A DNA stretch of 64,000 nucleotides, from the NCBI RefSeq assembly GCF_000024065.1, contig NC_013174.1:2108001-2172000 (forward strand), given 5' to 3'. The position numbers and the translations under genes were made by a program. Source of the stretch: Jonesia denitrificans DSM 20603. GTDB lineage: Bacteria > Actinomycetota > Actinomycetes > Actinomycetales > Cellulomonadaceae. Each line of letters starts with the position of its first letter. Position 1 is the first letter of the stretch. Positions 26,146 through 34,579 of this stretch are shown here, piece by piece. Under the pieces are notes generated by a model that worked only from the letters and a program-made list of their open reading frames with translations, did not search any database and had not been told where the DNA came from.

Positions 26146-27348
26146 ATGGCTACCACTCAGCTCTCCCCCATGACAGCGATCCGCCTGGTCGCCGGACGTG
26201 AACTCAGCGTCCACCTCCGCAACAAAGCCACCATCATCTCCACACTCGTTTTTGTTGCCCTCATCATCGGTGGACTTATTGTTGCCAATATTTTCTCCGC
26301 ACAAGAAAAAGCCGTGGCGCTTGGTGTTGTCCCCGACACTGAAGACGTTGGCCAAGCCACCGTCTCAATCCTCGAGGCACAAGATATTTCCACCAGCATC
26401 ACGACATTTGACAACGATGCTGACGCGCGCACCGCCGTGAGCGACGGCAACGTTGACGCCTTCCTCACGGGCACTGGCACCGATATCACCGCAGTCGTCA
26501 AAGAATCACTCGACTCAGATATTTCCACTGCGGTTGCCTCCATCCTCCAGCAAACCCGGATCGCCAACCTTGCCCAAGAAGCAGGGGTCTCCCCCGAAGC
26601 GATCACAGACGCGTACGCCATCACTGATGTCCCCACCGAATCGCTTGACCCACCCGCGGAAGTTGAAGGCTCCCAATACCTTGTTGGATCCATCGTTGGG
26701 TTTTTGCTCTACCTGGGGATTTTTGGCGGCGGCATGTCTGTCGCCCAAGGTGTGGTGGAAGAAAAATCGTCACGAGTTGTCGAAGTTCTCCTCGCCTCAG
26801 TGCGCCCCTCCCAACTCCTCACTGGAAAGGTCATTGGCATTGGCCTGGTGTCCCTGATCCAAGTTGGGCTTTATGTTTTGTCCGGAGTCATCACGGCAAA
26901 CGCCCTGGGCATGACTGACGGATTCGACATCGACATCACGGCGGTCGGTGGTTGGGTACTCCTGTGGTTCCTCCTCGGATTCGCTGTCTACGCGCTCGTC
27001 TTTGCCGCGCTTGGGGCGTTGGTCTCCCGGCAAGAGGACCTCGGATCAGTCATCACGGTGCCCATGCTCCTCATCGTGGGCGCGTACATGATTGGTGTGG
27101 CTATCGCTCCCAATGACCCCGAATCCTCACTGGTGACCATCGCCTCCTACATCCCCCTTACTTCCCCCATCGTCATGCCGATCCGCTCCGCATTCGGAGT
27201 CGCATCCACAACCGAGGTGTACCTCGCCCTGGCACTGGCGGTCATCACGATCCCGCTGCTCCTGACACTCACCTCCAAAATTTATTCCAACGCCATCCGC
27301 CGATCTGGTGCGCGGATCAAGCTCAAGGACGCACTTAAAGCGTCCTAA
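26146..27348 (+). CDS. ABC-2 type exporter permease, NatB-like
   Basis: 400-residue membrane subunit. AAAGGAGG lies just upstream. TM1 (about 33-53) is followed by a roughly 130-residue extracytoplasmic domain (beginning near VVPDTEDVGQ, ending near AEVEGSQYLVG). Then come five or more helices, with the GVVEEKSSRVVEVLLASVRP motif characteristic of NatB/ABC-2 permeases. A basic C-terminal tail lies in the cytoplasm. Works with the ATPase encoded immediately upstream. Confidence 0.88.
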   Translation: MATTQLSPMTAIRLVAGRELSVHLRNKATIISTLVFVALIIGGLIVANIFSAQEKAVALGVVPDTEDVGQATVSILEAQDISTSITTFDNDADARTAVSDGNVDAFLTGTGTDITAVVKESLDSDISTAVASILQQTRIANLAQEAGVSPEAITDAYAITDVPTESLDPPAEVEGSQYLVGSIVGFLLYLGIFGGGMSVAQGVVEEKSSRVVEVLLASVRPSQLLTGKVIGIGLVSLIQVGLYVLSGVITANALGMTDGFDIDITAVGGWVLLWFLLGFAVYALVFAALGALVSRQEDLGSVITVPMLLIVGAYMIGVAIAPNDPESSLVTIASYIPLTSPIVMPIRSAFGVASTTEVYLALALAVITIPLLLTLTSKIYSNAIRRSGARIKLKDALKAS

Positions 27349-27360
27349 GAGCCCTCTGTC

Positions 27361-27402
27361 TTACCGCCCCGGTGCGCATGTCCAGGTGCCCCGGGGCGGT
27401 AA
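27361..27402 (+). terminator. Terminator after the NatAB-like operon
   Basis: A 12-bp perfect stem TTACCGCCCCGG/CCGGGGCGGTAA with an 18-base loop, followed by TCTTTTCC. It ends only 9 bases before the gntR start, so gntR must use a very short or no leader. Confidence 0.75.
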
Positions 27403-27411
27403 TCTTTTCCC

Positions 27412-28122
27412 ATGTCCAGCCTCCATGACCGCGTCGTCGATTCCCTCGGACGCACCATCACCCACGGCGCAATGCCTCCCGGCACGATCATGGTCGCCGA
27501 GCAACTCGAACAGGACTTTGGGGTCTCCCGATCTGTCATCCGCGAAGCACTGCGCGTCCTGGAATCTCTTGGGCTGACTGAATCAGTCAAACGTCTCGGC
27601 ATCAGAGTGCGCAGCATCGACCACTGGAATGTCCTGAACCCACACATCGTGCGGTGGCGCATGGATGGCCCTGACCAAGGTGCCCAACTGCGGTCGCTCA
27701 CTGAACTGCGCGCCGCCGTCGAACCAGCCGCCGCGGTCCTCGCAGCGCAGCACGCGCATCGACAGGCAAAAGACACACTCCTGGCGTTAGCCGCTGCCAT
27801 GCGCAAAGCCGGTGACGCCGGCGACGTCGATGCCTTCGCCACCCTCGACACCGACTTCCACCGGGCCCTTCTTCGCGCCTCGGGTAATGAAATGTTCGCT
27901 GCGCTTGACCGCGCAATTGGTGAGGTCATCCGCGGGCGAAGCACCCACGGAATGATGCCCACCCACCCGGCTACCATCACCCTGGACCGACATGAAGAAG
28001 TTGCGCACGCCATCGCAACCGGAGACGCTGAAAGAGCGCACGCGGCGCTCACCCACATCATGCACCGCACCTGCCGGGAGTTGAGTCCCGTATGGGAAGA
28101 CGCACCCCGCCCAGAGCTATAA
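27412..28122 (+). CDS. GntR-family (FadR/FCD) regulator, probably of gluconate metabolism
   Basis: 236-residue repressor. The winged helix-turn-helix is at 1-75 (LHDRVVDSLGRTITHGAMPPG, VSRSVIREALRVLESLGLTE). An FCD effector domain follows, with metal-binding-type residues (LRAAVEPAAA, LDTDFHRALLRASGN, RHEEVAHAI, ALTHIMHRT). No ribosome site is visible before the ATG and a terminator sits directly upstream, so the mRNA may be leaderless. The next gene is gnd; in corynebacteria GntR proteins of this kind control gnd and gluconate uptake, so control of gnd is a reasonable inference. A decayed relative lies at 32440-32622. Confidence 0.88.
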   Translation: MSSLHDRVVDSLGRTITHGAMPPGTIMVAEQLEQDFGVSRSVIREALRVLESLGLTESVKRLGIRVRSIDHWNVLNPHIVRWRMDGPDQGAQLRSLTELRAAVEPAAAVLAAQHAHRQAKDTLLALAAAMRKAGDAGDVDAFATLDTDFHRALLRASGNEMFAALDRAIGEVIRGRSTHGMMPTHPATITLDRHEEVAHAIATGDAERAHAALTHIMHRTCRELSPVWEDAPRPEL

Positions 28123-28134
28123 ATCAGACTTATA
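28118..28134. promoter_or_regulatory. Inverted repeat and -10 element before gnd
   Basis: TATAA-N7-TTATA spans the end of gntR and the start of the gnd promoter, with TATAAT overlapping its right arm (28131-28136). A GntR-type repressor bound here would block gnd transcription. Inferred from position and symmetry only. Confidence 0.4.
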
Positions 28135-28186
28135 ATGGGCGGGTAGAAAAACGATGCCAACCCACTGCACACCACAAGGAGCATTC

Positions 28187-29632
28187 GTGTCACAACCACA
28201 GGCAAACATCGGCGTAGTCGGTATGGCGGTCATGGGGTCAAACCTCGCCCGTAACCTCGCCTCGCGTGAGGGCAACACCGTCGCCATTTACAACCGATCC
28301 GTCGACAAAGCCCGCGCCGTGGCCGACGCCCACCCTGAAGCAGGGTTCCTCGTCGCCGAATCCGTCCAAGAATTTGCTGATTCCCTCGCCCGCCCACGCA
28401 CCGCCATCATCATGGTGAAAGCCGGTGGACCAACCGACGCTGTCATCAACCAGCTCGTTGAGGTGTTCGAACCAGGCGACATCATCGTCGACGGTGGAAA
28501 CGCCCTGTTCACAGACACGATCCGCCGGGAACAAGCAGTCCGCGACACCGGCATCCACTTTGTGGGGGCAGGAATCTCTGGTGGTGAAGAAGGCGCCCTC
28601 AACGGCCCCTCCATTATGCCTGGTGGGACCGCCGAATCCTATGCAACGCTCGGCCCTATCCTCGCTACCATCGCCGCTGTCGCCGAAGGTGAACCCTGCG
28701 TGACACACGTAGGCACCGACGGTGCGGGCCACTTCGTGAAAATGATCCACAACGGCATCGAGTACGCGGACATGCAACTCATCGCTGAGGCCTACGACCT
28801 GCTCCGAAACGTCGCTGGTTTGTCCGCACCCGAGATCGCTGACGTCTTCGACGAGTGGAACCGCGGCGAACTGGAGTCCTACCTCATCGAGATCACCGCT
28901 GAAGTCCTGCGGCAGGTCGACGCAGCCACCGGGCAACCACTTGTCGATGTGATCCTTGACCAAGCGGGTTCCAAGGGAACCGGCGTGTGGACCGTGCAAA
29001 CCGCGCTTGGCTTGGGTGTGCCCGTCTCGGGGATCGCTGAGGCAGTCTTTGCCCGTGCCTTGTCATCCAAACCAGCGCAGCGTGCTGCTTCCCGCAACCT
29101 CCCCGGTGGCGGTACCGTCACGGTGGACAACCGCGACGCCTTCATCGAGGATGTCCGTCAAGCCTTGTACGCGTCGAAGATCGTTGCATACTCCCAAGGT
29201 TTTGACGCCATTATCGAAGGCGCCAAAGAATACGGGTGGGACATTAAGAAGGGCGACATCGCGAAGATCTGGCGTGGTGGCTGCATCATTCGAGCACAGT
29301 TCCTCAACCGCATCACTGAGGCGTACGCGCAGGACCCCAACCTTGTCGTTCTCCTTGCAGCGCCGTACTTCCGTGACGCAGTGACCCAAGCCCAAGACGC
29401 ATGGCGTCGCACCATCATCACCGCGGTCCAAGCAGGACTTCCCACCCCAGCGTTCTCCTCCTCACTGGCGTACTACGACGGTTTGCGCGCCGAGCGCCTG
29501 CCAGCATCCTTGGTGCAGGGGCAGCGTGACTTCTTTGGTGCACACACCTACAAGCGCACCGACCGGGACGGCACATTCCACACCTTGTGGTCCGGGGATC
29601 GCAGCGAAATCAGCGCTGAAGACACCCACTAG
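28187..29632 (+). CDS. gnd: 6-phosphogluconate dehydrogenase (decarboxylating)
   Basis: 481-residue cytoplasmic enzyme of the oxidative pentose phosphate pathway, converting 6-phosphogluconate to ribulose 5-phosphate with NADP reduction. The start GTG at 28187 has AAGGAG five bases upstream. An N-terminal dinucleotide fold (IGVVGMAVMGSNLARNLASR; NRS at the 2'-phosphate site) is followed by the signature VGAGISGGEEGALNGPSIMPGG and the catalytic Lys/Asn region HFVKMIHNGIEYADMQ. The C-terminal tail binds across the dimer. The length is that of the long homodimeric type. Probably repressed by the upstream GntR protein. Confidence 0.96.
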   Translation: MSQPQANIGVVGMAVMGSNLARNLASREGNTVAIYNRSVDKARAVADAHPEAGFLVAESVQEFADSLARPRTAIIMVKAGGPTDAVINQLVEVFEPGDIIVDGGNALFTDTIRREQAVRDTGIHFVGAGISGGEEGALNGPSIMPGGTAESYATLGPILATIAAVAEGEPCVTHVGTDGAGHFVKMIHNGIEYADMQLIAEAYDLLRNVAGLSAPEIADVFDEWNRGELESYLIEITAEVLRQVDAATGQPLVDVILDQAGSKGTGVWTVQTALGLGVPVSGIAEAVFARALSSKPAQRAASRNLPGGGTVTVDNRDAFIEDVRQALYASKIVAYSQGFDAIIEGAKEYGWDIKKGDIAKIWRGGCIIRAQFLNRITEAYAQDPNLVVLLAAPYFRDAVTQAQDAWRRTIITAVQAGLPTPAFSSSLAYYDGLRAERLPASLVQGQRDFFGAHTYKRTDRDGTFHTLWSGDRSEISAEDTH

Positions 29633-29659
29633 ACCGCACCGTTCATCCAGTAGTTCCTC

Positions 29660-29694
29660 GCGGCGGGCACCCACACAGTGTGGGTGCCCGCCGC
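29660..29694 (+). terminator. Terminator after gnd
   Basis: A 16-bp perfect GC-rich stem (29660-29675 with 29679-29694) with a 3-base loop, 28 bases after the gnd stop. Confidence 0.8.
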
Positions 29695-29775
29695 TGTGGT
29701 TATCCACTGCCCCCTTGTCCAGCACGGCGTACACGACGCCCACCTCGCCGTCGCATCAAGATTCTCGACATCAAG

Positions 29776-29781
29776 TAATAT
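29776..29781 (+). promoter_or_regulatory. -10 element of a probably leaderless marR transcript
   Basis: TAATAT lies with its last base 7 bases before the marR ATG, so transcription should start at or next to the ATG. No Shine-Dalgarno sequence is present. A direct repeat CATCAAG (29755-29761 and 29769-29775) just upstream may be part of a control site. Confidence 0.5.
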
Positions 29782-29787
29782 CGGGTT

Positions 29788-30288
29788 ATGACCGAACGCG
29801 ACGATGTGGACCGGATCATTGCGGCCTGGGAACGTGAACGCCCTGACCTCGATGTGTCCCCGTTCGCGTTGCTTTCCCGCATTAGCCGGCTTGACCGTTA
29901 CCTGGATCGAGTACGACGGTCTGTGTTTGTTGCCAACGGCGTGGAAACCTGGGAGTTCGACGTGCTGGTGGCGTTGCGCCGATCAGGCGCACCCTACACG
30001 CTGTCACCAGGCGCACTGGTCACCCACACCATGGTGACGTCAGGGACCATGACGAACCGCATCGACAGGTTAGAGGCACGCGGGCTAGTCCGGCGCAAGC
30101 CCTCCCCTGATGACCGCCGTGGCGTCTTAGTGGAGCTGACCGACGCCGGACGCGAACTCGTTGATCAGGCGCTCACCCAACTGCTCGACATTGAACACCA
30201 GGTCGTGGCAGCCCTCACCCCCGAACAACGCGCCGCTGGTGCAGACATCCTGCGCACCCTCACCCACCAATTCGACAACCTTGCCTAA
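29788..30288 (+). CDS. MarR-family transcriptional regulator
   Basis: 166-residue cytoplasmic dimeric repressor. The winged helix domain spans about 45-125: LSPGALVTHTMVTSGTMTNRIDRLEARGLVRRKPSPDDRRGVLVELTDAG, where the recognition helix and DxR wing motif are clear. N- and C-terminal helices form the dimer interface. No obvious target gene is co-oriented; the neighbour is a convergent small membrane-protein gene whose 3' end overlaps by 29 bases. The ligand is unknown. Confidence 0.9.
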   Translation: MTERDDVDRIIAAWERERPDLDVSPFALLSRISRLDRYLDRVRRSVFVANGVETWEFDVLVALRRSGAPYTLSPGALVTHTMVTSGTMTNRIDRLEARGLVRRKPSPDDRRGVLVELTDAGRELVDQALTQLLDIEHQVVAALTPEQRAAGADILRTLTHQFDNLA

Positions 30289-30547
30289 GACACAGAGCAG
30301 CGCCGCACGCAACAATAAAGACAACTACACCAATAGTCATCAGTATTGTGTCGCGTGGTAGCGCGGGGCAGCCCATCGCTGAGTCGTCTTCCATACATAC
30401 ACGCCACGGTTGCAGTGCGAAGACAATGCTCCACAGCGCGCTCACGACGATCATGAAATATGCGGCTGATTGCGCTACGGTCCGTGCCCGCTTGCTAAGC
30501 ATGAAAAAACATTCGATTGCTCCGATGAGACAAAGAGTTACTGGCAA
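30260..30547 (-). CDS. Small hypothetical membrane protein
   Basis: 95 residues from a TTG start, seven bases after the ABC-F stop and in the same reading frame, so a single stop codon separates them. Three hydrophobic segments are visible (about 2-16, 29-46, 69-89), with a short loop rich in charged residues and cysteines (WRVCMEDD...GCPALPRD). No family is recognised. Its 3' end overlaps marR tail to tail by 29 bases. Expression would depend on coupling or read-through from the ABC-F gene, as no ribosome site is clear; an internal ATG after residue 15 would lose TM1. Confidence 0.55.
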   Translation of the reverse strand: MPVTLCLIGAIECFFMLSKRARTVAQSAAYFMIVVSALWSIVFALQPWRVCMEDDSAMGCPALPRDTILMTIGVVVFIVACGAALCLRQGCRIGG

Positions 30548-30554
30548 ACGTGTG

Positions 30555-32396
30555 TCAGCCCGTAATCTCTGAGGCTTCTAACCACTGCATTTCTAAGTCG
30601 TCACGCTCGACCGCCAGATCCCGAAGTTGCGCGTCCAATGCCGCCGTTTTCTCGTAATCCGTGGCGTGAGCGGCCATGTCGGCATGAATTTTCGCCTCAG
30701 CTTCCTCAATCTTCGCTAACCGGCGTTCAATACGGGCAAGATCCTTTTTCGCAGCCCGAATATCCGCGCTACTGACACCCGATGAGCTACCCCCTGCGTT
30801 ATCGGAGACGCCATGAGCCCGGGAAGAACCAGAATCGTGGGGAGCCACAGACGATGCGCCACCAGAACGTCCACGACCAACACGTTGAGCAGACACCTGC
30901 GCGGACAGCGCCAAATACTCATCAACCCCACCAGGAAGATGCCGCATCTGCCCATTCAACACTGCATACTGCTGGTCGGTCACCCGTTCCAAGAAATACC
31001 GGTCGTGCGAAATCACCAACAACGTTCCTGGCCAGGTGTCCAACAGATCTTCCATGGCAGCCAGCATGTCCGTGTCCAGGTCGTTCGTTGGCTCATCCAG
31101 GATCAGAACGTTCGGTTCATCAAGGAGCAGCAACAAAAACTGCAGCCTCCGTTGCTGCCCACCCGACAAATCCTTGACTGGAGTAGCAAGCTGCGTATTC
31201 GTGAAACCAAGACGTTCGAGCATCTGCCCTGGCGTCATTTCCTTCCCGCCAGTGACATAGGTTGTGCGCTTGCGGGCAATCACATCCGACACCCGGTCCT
31301 GCGCAACTTCCCGCAGCCCTTCCAGTTCTTGATTCAAAGTGGCTACTTGCACAGTTTTCCCGTGCTTTACCCGCCCCGACGTCGGAGACAGTTCACCAGT
31401 GACAAGCTTCAGTAACGTCGATTTCCCGGCACCGTTGACACCAAGGATGCCGGTCCGCTCCCCCGGGGCGATCCGCCAGGTCACATCACGAAGAACCTCG
31501 TTGTCACCATAGGCAAACCCCGCATCGATCAGATCAACCACGTCCTTACCCAAACGCGCTGTCGCCATTTGCGACAACTCCACTGGGTTCCGTGGTGGCG
31601 GTTCATTGGCAATCAACTGGTTGGCCGCATCAATACGGAACTTCGGTTTTGACGTCCGTGCAGGAGCACCCCGCCGCAACCAGGCGAGTTCCTTACGCAT
31701 CAGGTTCTGGCGTTTCGCCTCCACAACCGACGCCTGCCGGTCACGTTCCACCCGCTGCAAAATGTAGGCAGCATACCCGCCTTCAAAGGGTTCAATAATA
31801 CGGTCGTGAACCTCCCACGTGAGGTTACACACCTCATCAAGGAACCACCGGTCGTGGGTAACCACAAACAGCCCACCCTGATTCGCCGACCATCGGCGCT
31901 TCAGGTGCTGCGCCAACCAGGTGATCCCCTCCACGTCGAGGTGGTTCGTTGGCTCATCGAGCGCCAGCACGTCCCAATCACCCGCCAGCAGTTTCGCTAA
32001 CGCCACCCGGCGACGCTGCCCACCAGACAGGTCCCCAACTCGTGCATCCCAGTCAAGATCCGGGACCAACCCGGCTAGTACATCGCGAATTTTTGGGTCA
32101 GACGCCCACTCGTGGTCAGCCGCGTCACCCACAATGGCGTGCCCCACAGTGTCGTCCTGATCCAAGGTGTCCGTCTGATCGAGGACACCCACATGCACAC
32201 CATTGCGCCACGTGACACGCCCAGAATCCGGTTCAAGACGTTGCGCGAGAACCTTCAGCAACGAGGACTTTCCATCCCCATTGCGCCCCACGATACCGAT
32301 CCGGTCCCCCTCATTGATCCCGATCGTCACCGAATCAAAAACAACCTTGGTGGGGAACTCTAAGTGAACTGCTTCTGCGCCAAGTAAGTGTGCCAT
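30555..32396 (-). CDS. ABC-F family ATPase (Uup/ribosome-associated type)
   Basis: 613-residue soluble protein with two ABC domains and no membrane region. Start MAHLLGAEAVHL at 32396; an in-frame start 18 bases upstream is less likely. Domain 1: GRNGDGKSSLL (Walker A), LSGGQRRRVALAKLL, LALDEPTNHLD. The linker domain is basic (YILQRVERDRQASVVEAKRQ). Domain 2: GVNGAGKSTLL, LSGGQQRRL, LILDEPTNDLD. The C-terminal 75 residues form a coiled coil (KKDLARIERRLAKIEEAEAK) like the Uup extension. ABC-F proteins act on ribosomes or DNA, some giving antibiotic protection; the role here is unassigned. Confidence 0.93.
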   Translation of the reverse strand: MAHLLGAEAVHLEFPTKVVFDSVTIGINEGDRIGIVGRNGDGKSSLLKVLAQRLEPDSGRVTWRNGVHVGVLDQTDTLDQDDTVGHAIVGDAADHEWASDPKIRDVLAGLVPDLDWDARVGDLSGGQRRRVALAKLLAGDWDVLALDEPTNHLDVEGITWLAQHLKRRWSANQGGLFVVTHDRWFLDEVCNLTWEVHDRIIEPFEGGYAAYILQRVERDRQASVVEAKRQNLMRKELAWLRRGAPARTSKPKFRIDAANQLIANEPPPRNPVELSQMATARLGKDVVDLIDAGFAYGDNEVLRDVTWRIAPGERTGILGVNGAGKSTLLKLVTGELSPTSGRVKHGKTVQVATLNQELEGLREVAQDRVSDVIARKRTTYVTGGKEMTPGQMLERLGFTNTQLATPVKDLSGGQQRRLQFLLLLLDEPNVLILDEPTNDLDTDMLAAMEDLLDTWPGTLLVISHDRYFLERVTDQQYAVLNGQMRHLPGGVDEYLALSAQVSAQRVGRGRSGGASSVAPHDSGSSRAHGVSDNAGGSSSGVSSADIRAAKKDLARIERRLAKIEEAEAKIHADMAAHATDYEKTAALDAQLRDLAVERDDLEMQWLEASEITG

Positions 32397-32439
32397 CGTC
32401 ACCCATTTTCTCACGCATCACCCACCCACATCACCATGC

Positions 32440-32622
32440 CGCAAAATCGTTCGAGGAGACCTACCGCGCGGTACAGTAGTGCGCGCCGAAATCCTCGAAA
32501 GCGAATACGGGGTGTCCCGTGGCGGCTCGCAGAAAACGACCTCGGCGCCCAACTACGGGCCCTCACAGAACTACGGTCAGCGGTGGAACCTGTTGCCGCC
32601 ATGCTCGCCGCCAACCAATGAT
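32440..32622 (+). pseudogene. Remnant of a GntR/FCD regulator gene
   Basis: One frame reads GDLPRGTVVRAEILESEYGVSR, matching GAMPPGTIMVAEQLEQDFGVSR of the intact regulator at 27412. Another frame then reads WRLAENDLGAQLRALTELRSAVEPVAAMLAANQ (about 32520-32622), matching its WRMDGPDQGAQLRSLTELRAAVEPAAAVLAAQ stretch. The recognition helix and about 40 residues between them are deleted with a frameshift, and the C-terminal domain is missing. It therefore derives from a second gntR-like gene, not a fresh duplicate, since the matches are diverged. Confidence 0.75.
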
Positions 32623-32667
32623 GTCTCACCCGATGCCAGCCTCACCCAGGCGAGCATCGCCTTGCCG

Positions 32668-34470
32668 TTACACCGTGTGCGCACCTCGCACCGGCCCTAC
32701 GGTGGTAAACGCGTTGGCACACACACCTTCAGCGATCAGTTCCTCAGCGATACTTGTCGCATGCTGCGCATCACGCGCCAAGGCTGCAACAGTGGGTCCG
32801 GATCCGGACACCAGCACCCCCAAGGCGCCACACTCGCGCACGAGATCTATGGTGAGTTGCAGATCGGGAGCCATATCAAGGGCAGCCACCTGCAGGTCAT
32901 TGTGCAAGGCCTTTCCCACGCCCACCGAATCACCGGCCCGGATCGCCTCATACAGGTCCTTGTTATGCGCATCGTCGAGTTCGCTCGGGCTGGGGGCTAA
33001 GGTATCAAACCGTTGGAACACCGCTGGAGTGGAAAGCCCGGCAGAGCGCAACGCGAACACCCAATGACACTCCCCCGCTCCCGGCAAGGGGGTAAGGTCA
33101 GTGCCTGTCCCTGTTCCCACAGCGGTCCCACCCAGCAGGGCAAACGGAACATCCGCACCCAGCTTGGCCCCAAGAACGCTCAGTTCTTCACTCGACAGGG
33201 ACAGGTTCCACAGTTCGTTGAGAGCAACAAGGGTGGCGGCTGCGTCAGCGGAGCCACCCGCCATTCCACCGGCCACAGGCACTGCTTTGGTGATGGTGAT
33301 GTGGGCGCCACCGGCATACCCCGTGTGCTGTTGGAGCAGGCGCGCCGCGCGTGTGACCAGGTTTGTTTCCCCCAGGGGTACATATTTGGCTCCCGGTCCG
33401 TGCACGGTGAGGTGGATGGTGTCCTCTGGTGCTGTCGTCGCGGTGACTTCTTCGTAGAGGTTCACGGCCTGGAAGACGTTAATGAGGGGGTGGTATCCGT
33501 CGTCTCGGACCGCCCCCACCCGGAGAGACAAGTTGACTTTCCCTGGCGCTCGGGCTGTTACCTGGGTTGTGTGGGGACCAAAAAGTTCGCGCGGTGAGGG
33601 ACACACGGGTTCCTTGGGTGTCATCGCCTCGGCGATGCGGGCGAAGTCGTGGATGGTGAGTTGTTCTCCTCGTGCTGTTGGGGGGACACCCGCTGCCTCA
33701 AGGATGGTCGATGCGCGTTGTGAGTTCCCGGCGATTCCTGCGAGTGCTTGGCGGAGGGTTTTGCGGCGTTGTGCGAAGGCGGCGTCGATGACAGCGAAGA
33801 CGTCGCGTTGGGAGGCCGAAGTGGTGACGGGCATGGTGCGGTCGAGGTAGACAAGTGCGGAGTCGACGTTGGGTGCTGGCCAGAAAACGTTGCGCCCAAC
33901 TTTCATGGCACGGTTCGCGGTTCCATACCAGGCGAGTTTCGCGGAGGGGGTTCCGTAGGTGCGTGACCCTGGGGGCGCAACGAGGCGGTCTGCGACTTCG
34001 CGTTGGACCATGACCATGACACGGGTAATGGTGGGGAATCGTTCGAGGATGGTGAGCAAGATGGGCACGGACACGTTGTAGGGCAGGTTCGCGACGAGTG
34101 CGGTGGGTTGGGGGTCGGGTAGTTCGGTGACCTCGAGTGCGTTGCCGTGGACGACGGTGAGGCGTTGCGATGCGCCGGGTTGGAATCGTTCGACGGTTCC
34201 GGCCAGGTGGGGGGCGAGGACGTCGTCGAGTTCGATGGCGGTGACGTGACATCCGGCGTCCAGCAGGCCAAGGGTCAGGGATCCGAGTCCGGGTCCCACT
34301 TCGAGGACTTGGTCAGTGGGGGCCACTCCGGACAGGCGCACGATTTTGCGGACGGTGCCGGCGTCGTGCAGGAAGTTTTGTCCTTTGGTTTTTGTGGGGG
34401 TCACTCCGCACTCCTGTGCGAGTTCCCGAATGTGGGCGGGACCAAGGAGCGTGTTGGGTGAAGTGTCCAT
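32668..34470 (-). CDS. Fused RsmA/KsgA 16S rRNA dimethyltransferase and IspE kinase
   Basis: 600 residues in one uninterrupted frame. Residues 1-285 are KsgA/RsmA, which dimethylates two adenines near the 3' end of 16S rRNA: TKTKGQNFLHD, SAM motif EVGPGLGSLT (57-66), NLPYNVSVP (128-136), and FAQRRKTLRQAL. Residues 303-600 are IspE, the kinase of 4-diphosphocytidyl-methyl-erythritol in MEP isoprenoid synthesis: APGKVNLSLRVG (308-319), GHMP loop PVAGGMAGGSADAAA (398-412), SGSGPT (555-560). Both halves are full length with all main motifs, so both activities are expected. The linker is about 18 residues. An in-frame GTG at 33606 has AAGGA upstream, so separate IspE may also be made. The genes are normally adjacent in Actinomycetota. 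Confidence 0.93.
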   Translation of the reverse strand: MDTSPNTLLGPAHIRELAQECGVTPTKTKGQNFLHDAGTVRKIVRLSGVAPTDQVLEVGPGLGSLTLGLLDAGCHVTAIELDDVLAPHLAGTVERFQPGASQRLTVVHGNALEVTELPDPQPTALVANLPYNVSVPILLTILERFPTITRVMVMVQREVADRLVAPPGSRTYGTPSAKLAWYGTANRAMKVGRNVFWPAPNVDSALVYLDRTMPVTTSASQRDVFAVIDAAFAQRRKTLRQALAGIAGNSQRASTILEAAGVPPTARGEQLTIHDFARIAEAMTPKEPVCPSPRELFGPHTTQVTARAPGKVNLSLRVGAVRDDGYHPLINVFQAVNLYEEVTATTAPEDTIHLTVHGPGAKYVPLGETNLVTRAARLLQQHTGYAGGAHITITKAVPVAGGMAGGSADAAATLVALNELWNLSLSSEELSVLGAKLGADVPFALLGGTAVGTGTGTDLTPLPGAGECHWVFALRSAGLSTPAVFQRFDTLAPSPSELDDAHNKDLYEAIRAGDSVGVGKALHNDLQVAALDMAPDLQLTIDLVRECGALGVLVSGSGPTVAALARDAQHATSIAEELIAEGVCANAFTTVGPVRGAHTV

Positions 34471-34507
34471 GGCAAAAGCCTAAACGGTTTCGGCGTGGTG
34501 GGATGCG

Positions 34508-34546
34508 AACACCCCGCGTAATGACTGGTGTCACACGCGGGGTGTT
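34508..34546 (-). terminator. Hairpin between rpfB and the ksgA-ispE gene
   Basis: AACACCCCGCGT (34508-34519) pairs perfectly with ACGCGGGGTGTT (34535-34546) across a 15-base loop, 34 bases past the rpfB stop. It may reduce read-through into the essential ksgA-ispE gene. Confidence 0.65.
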
Positions 34547-34579
34547 GTGTGTTGTGCTCTGGTCAGGTGGCTGTGGTAG

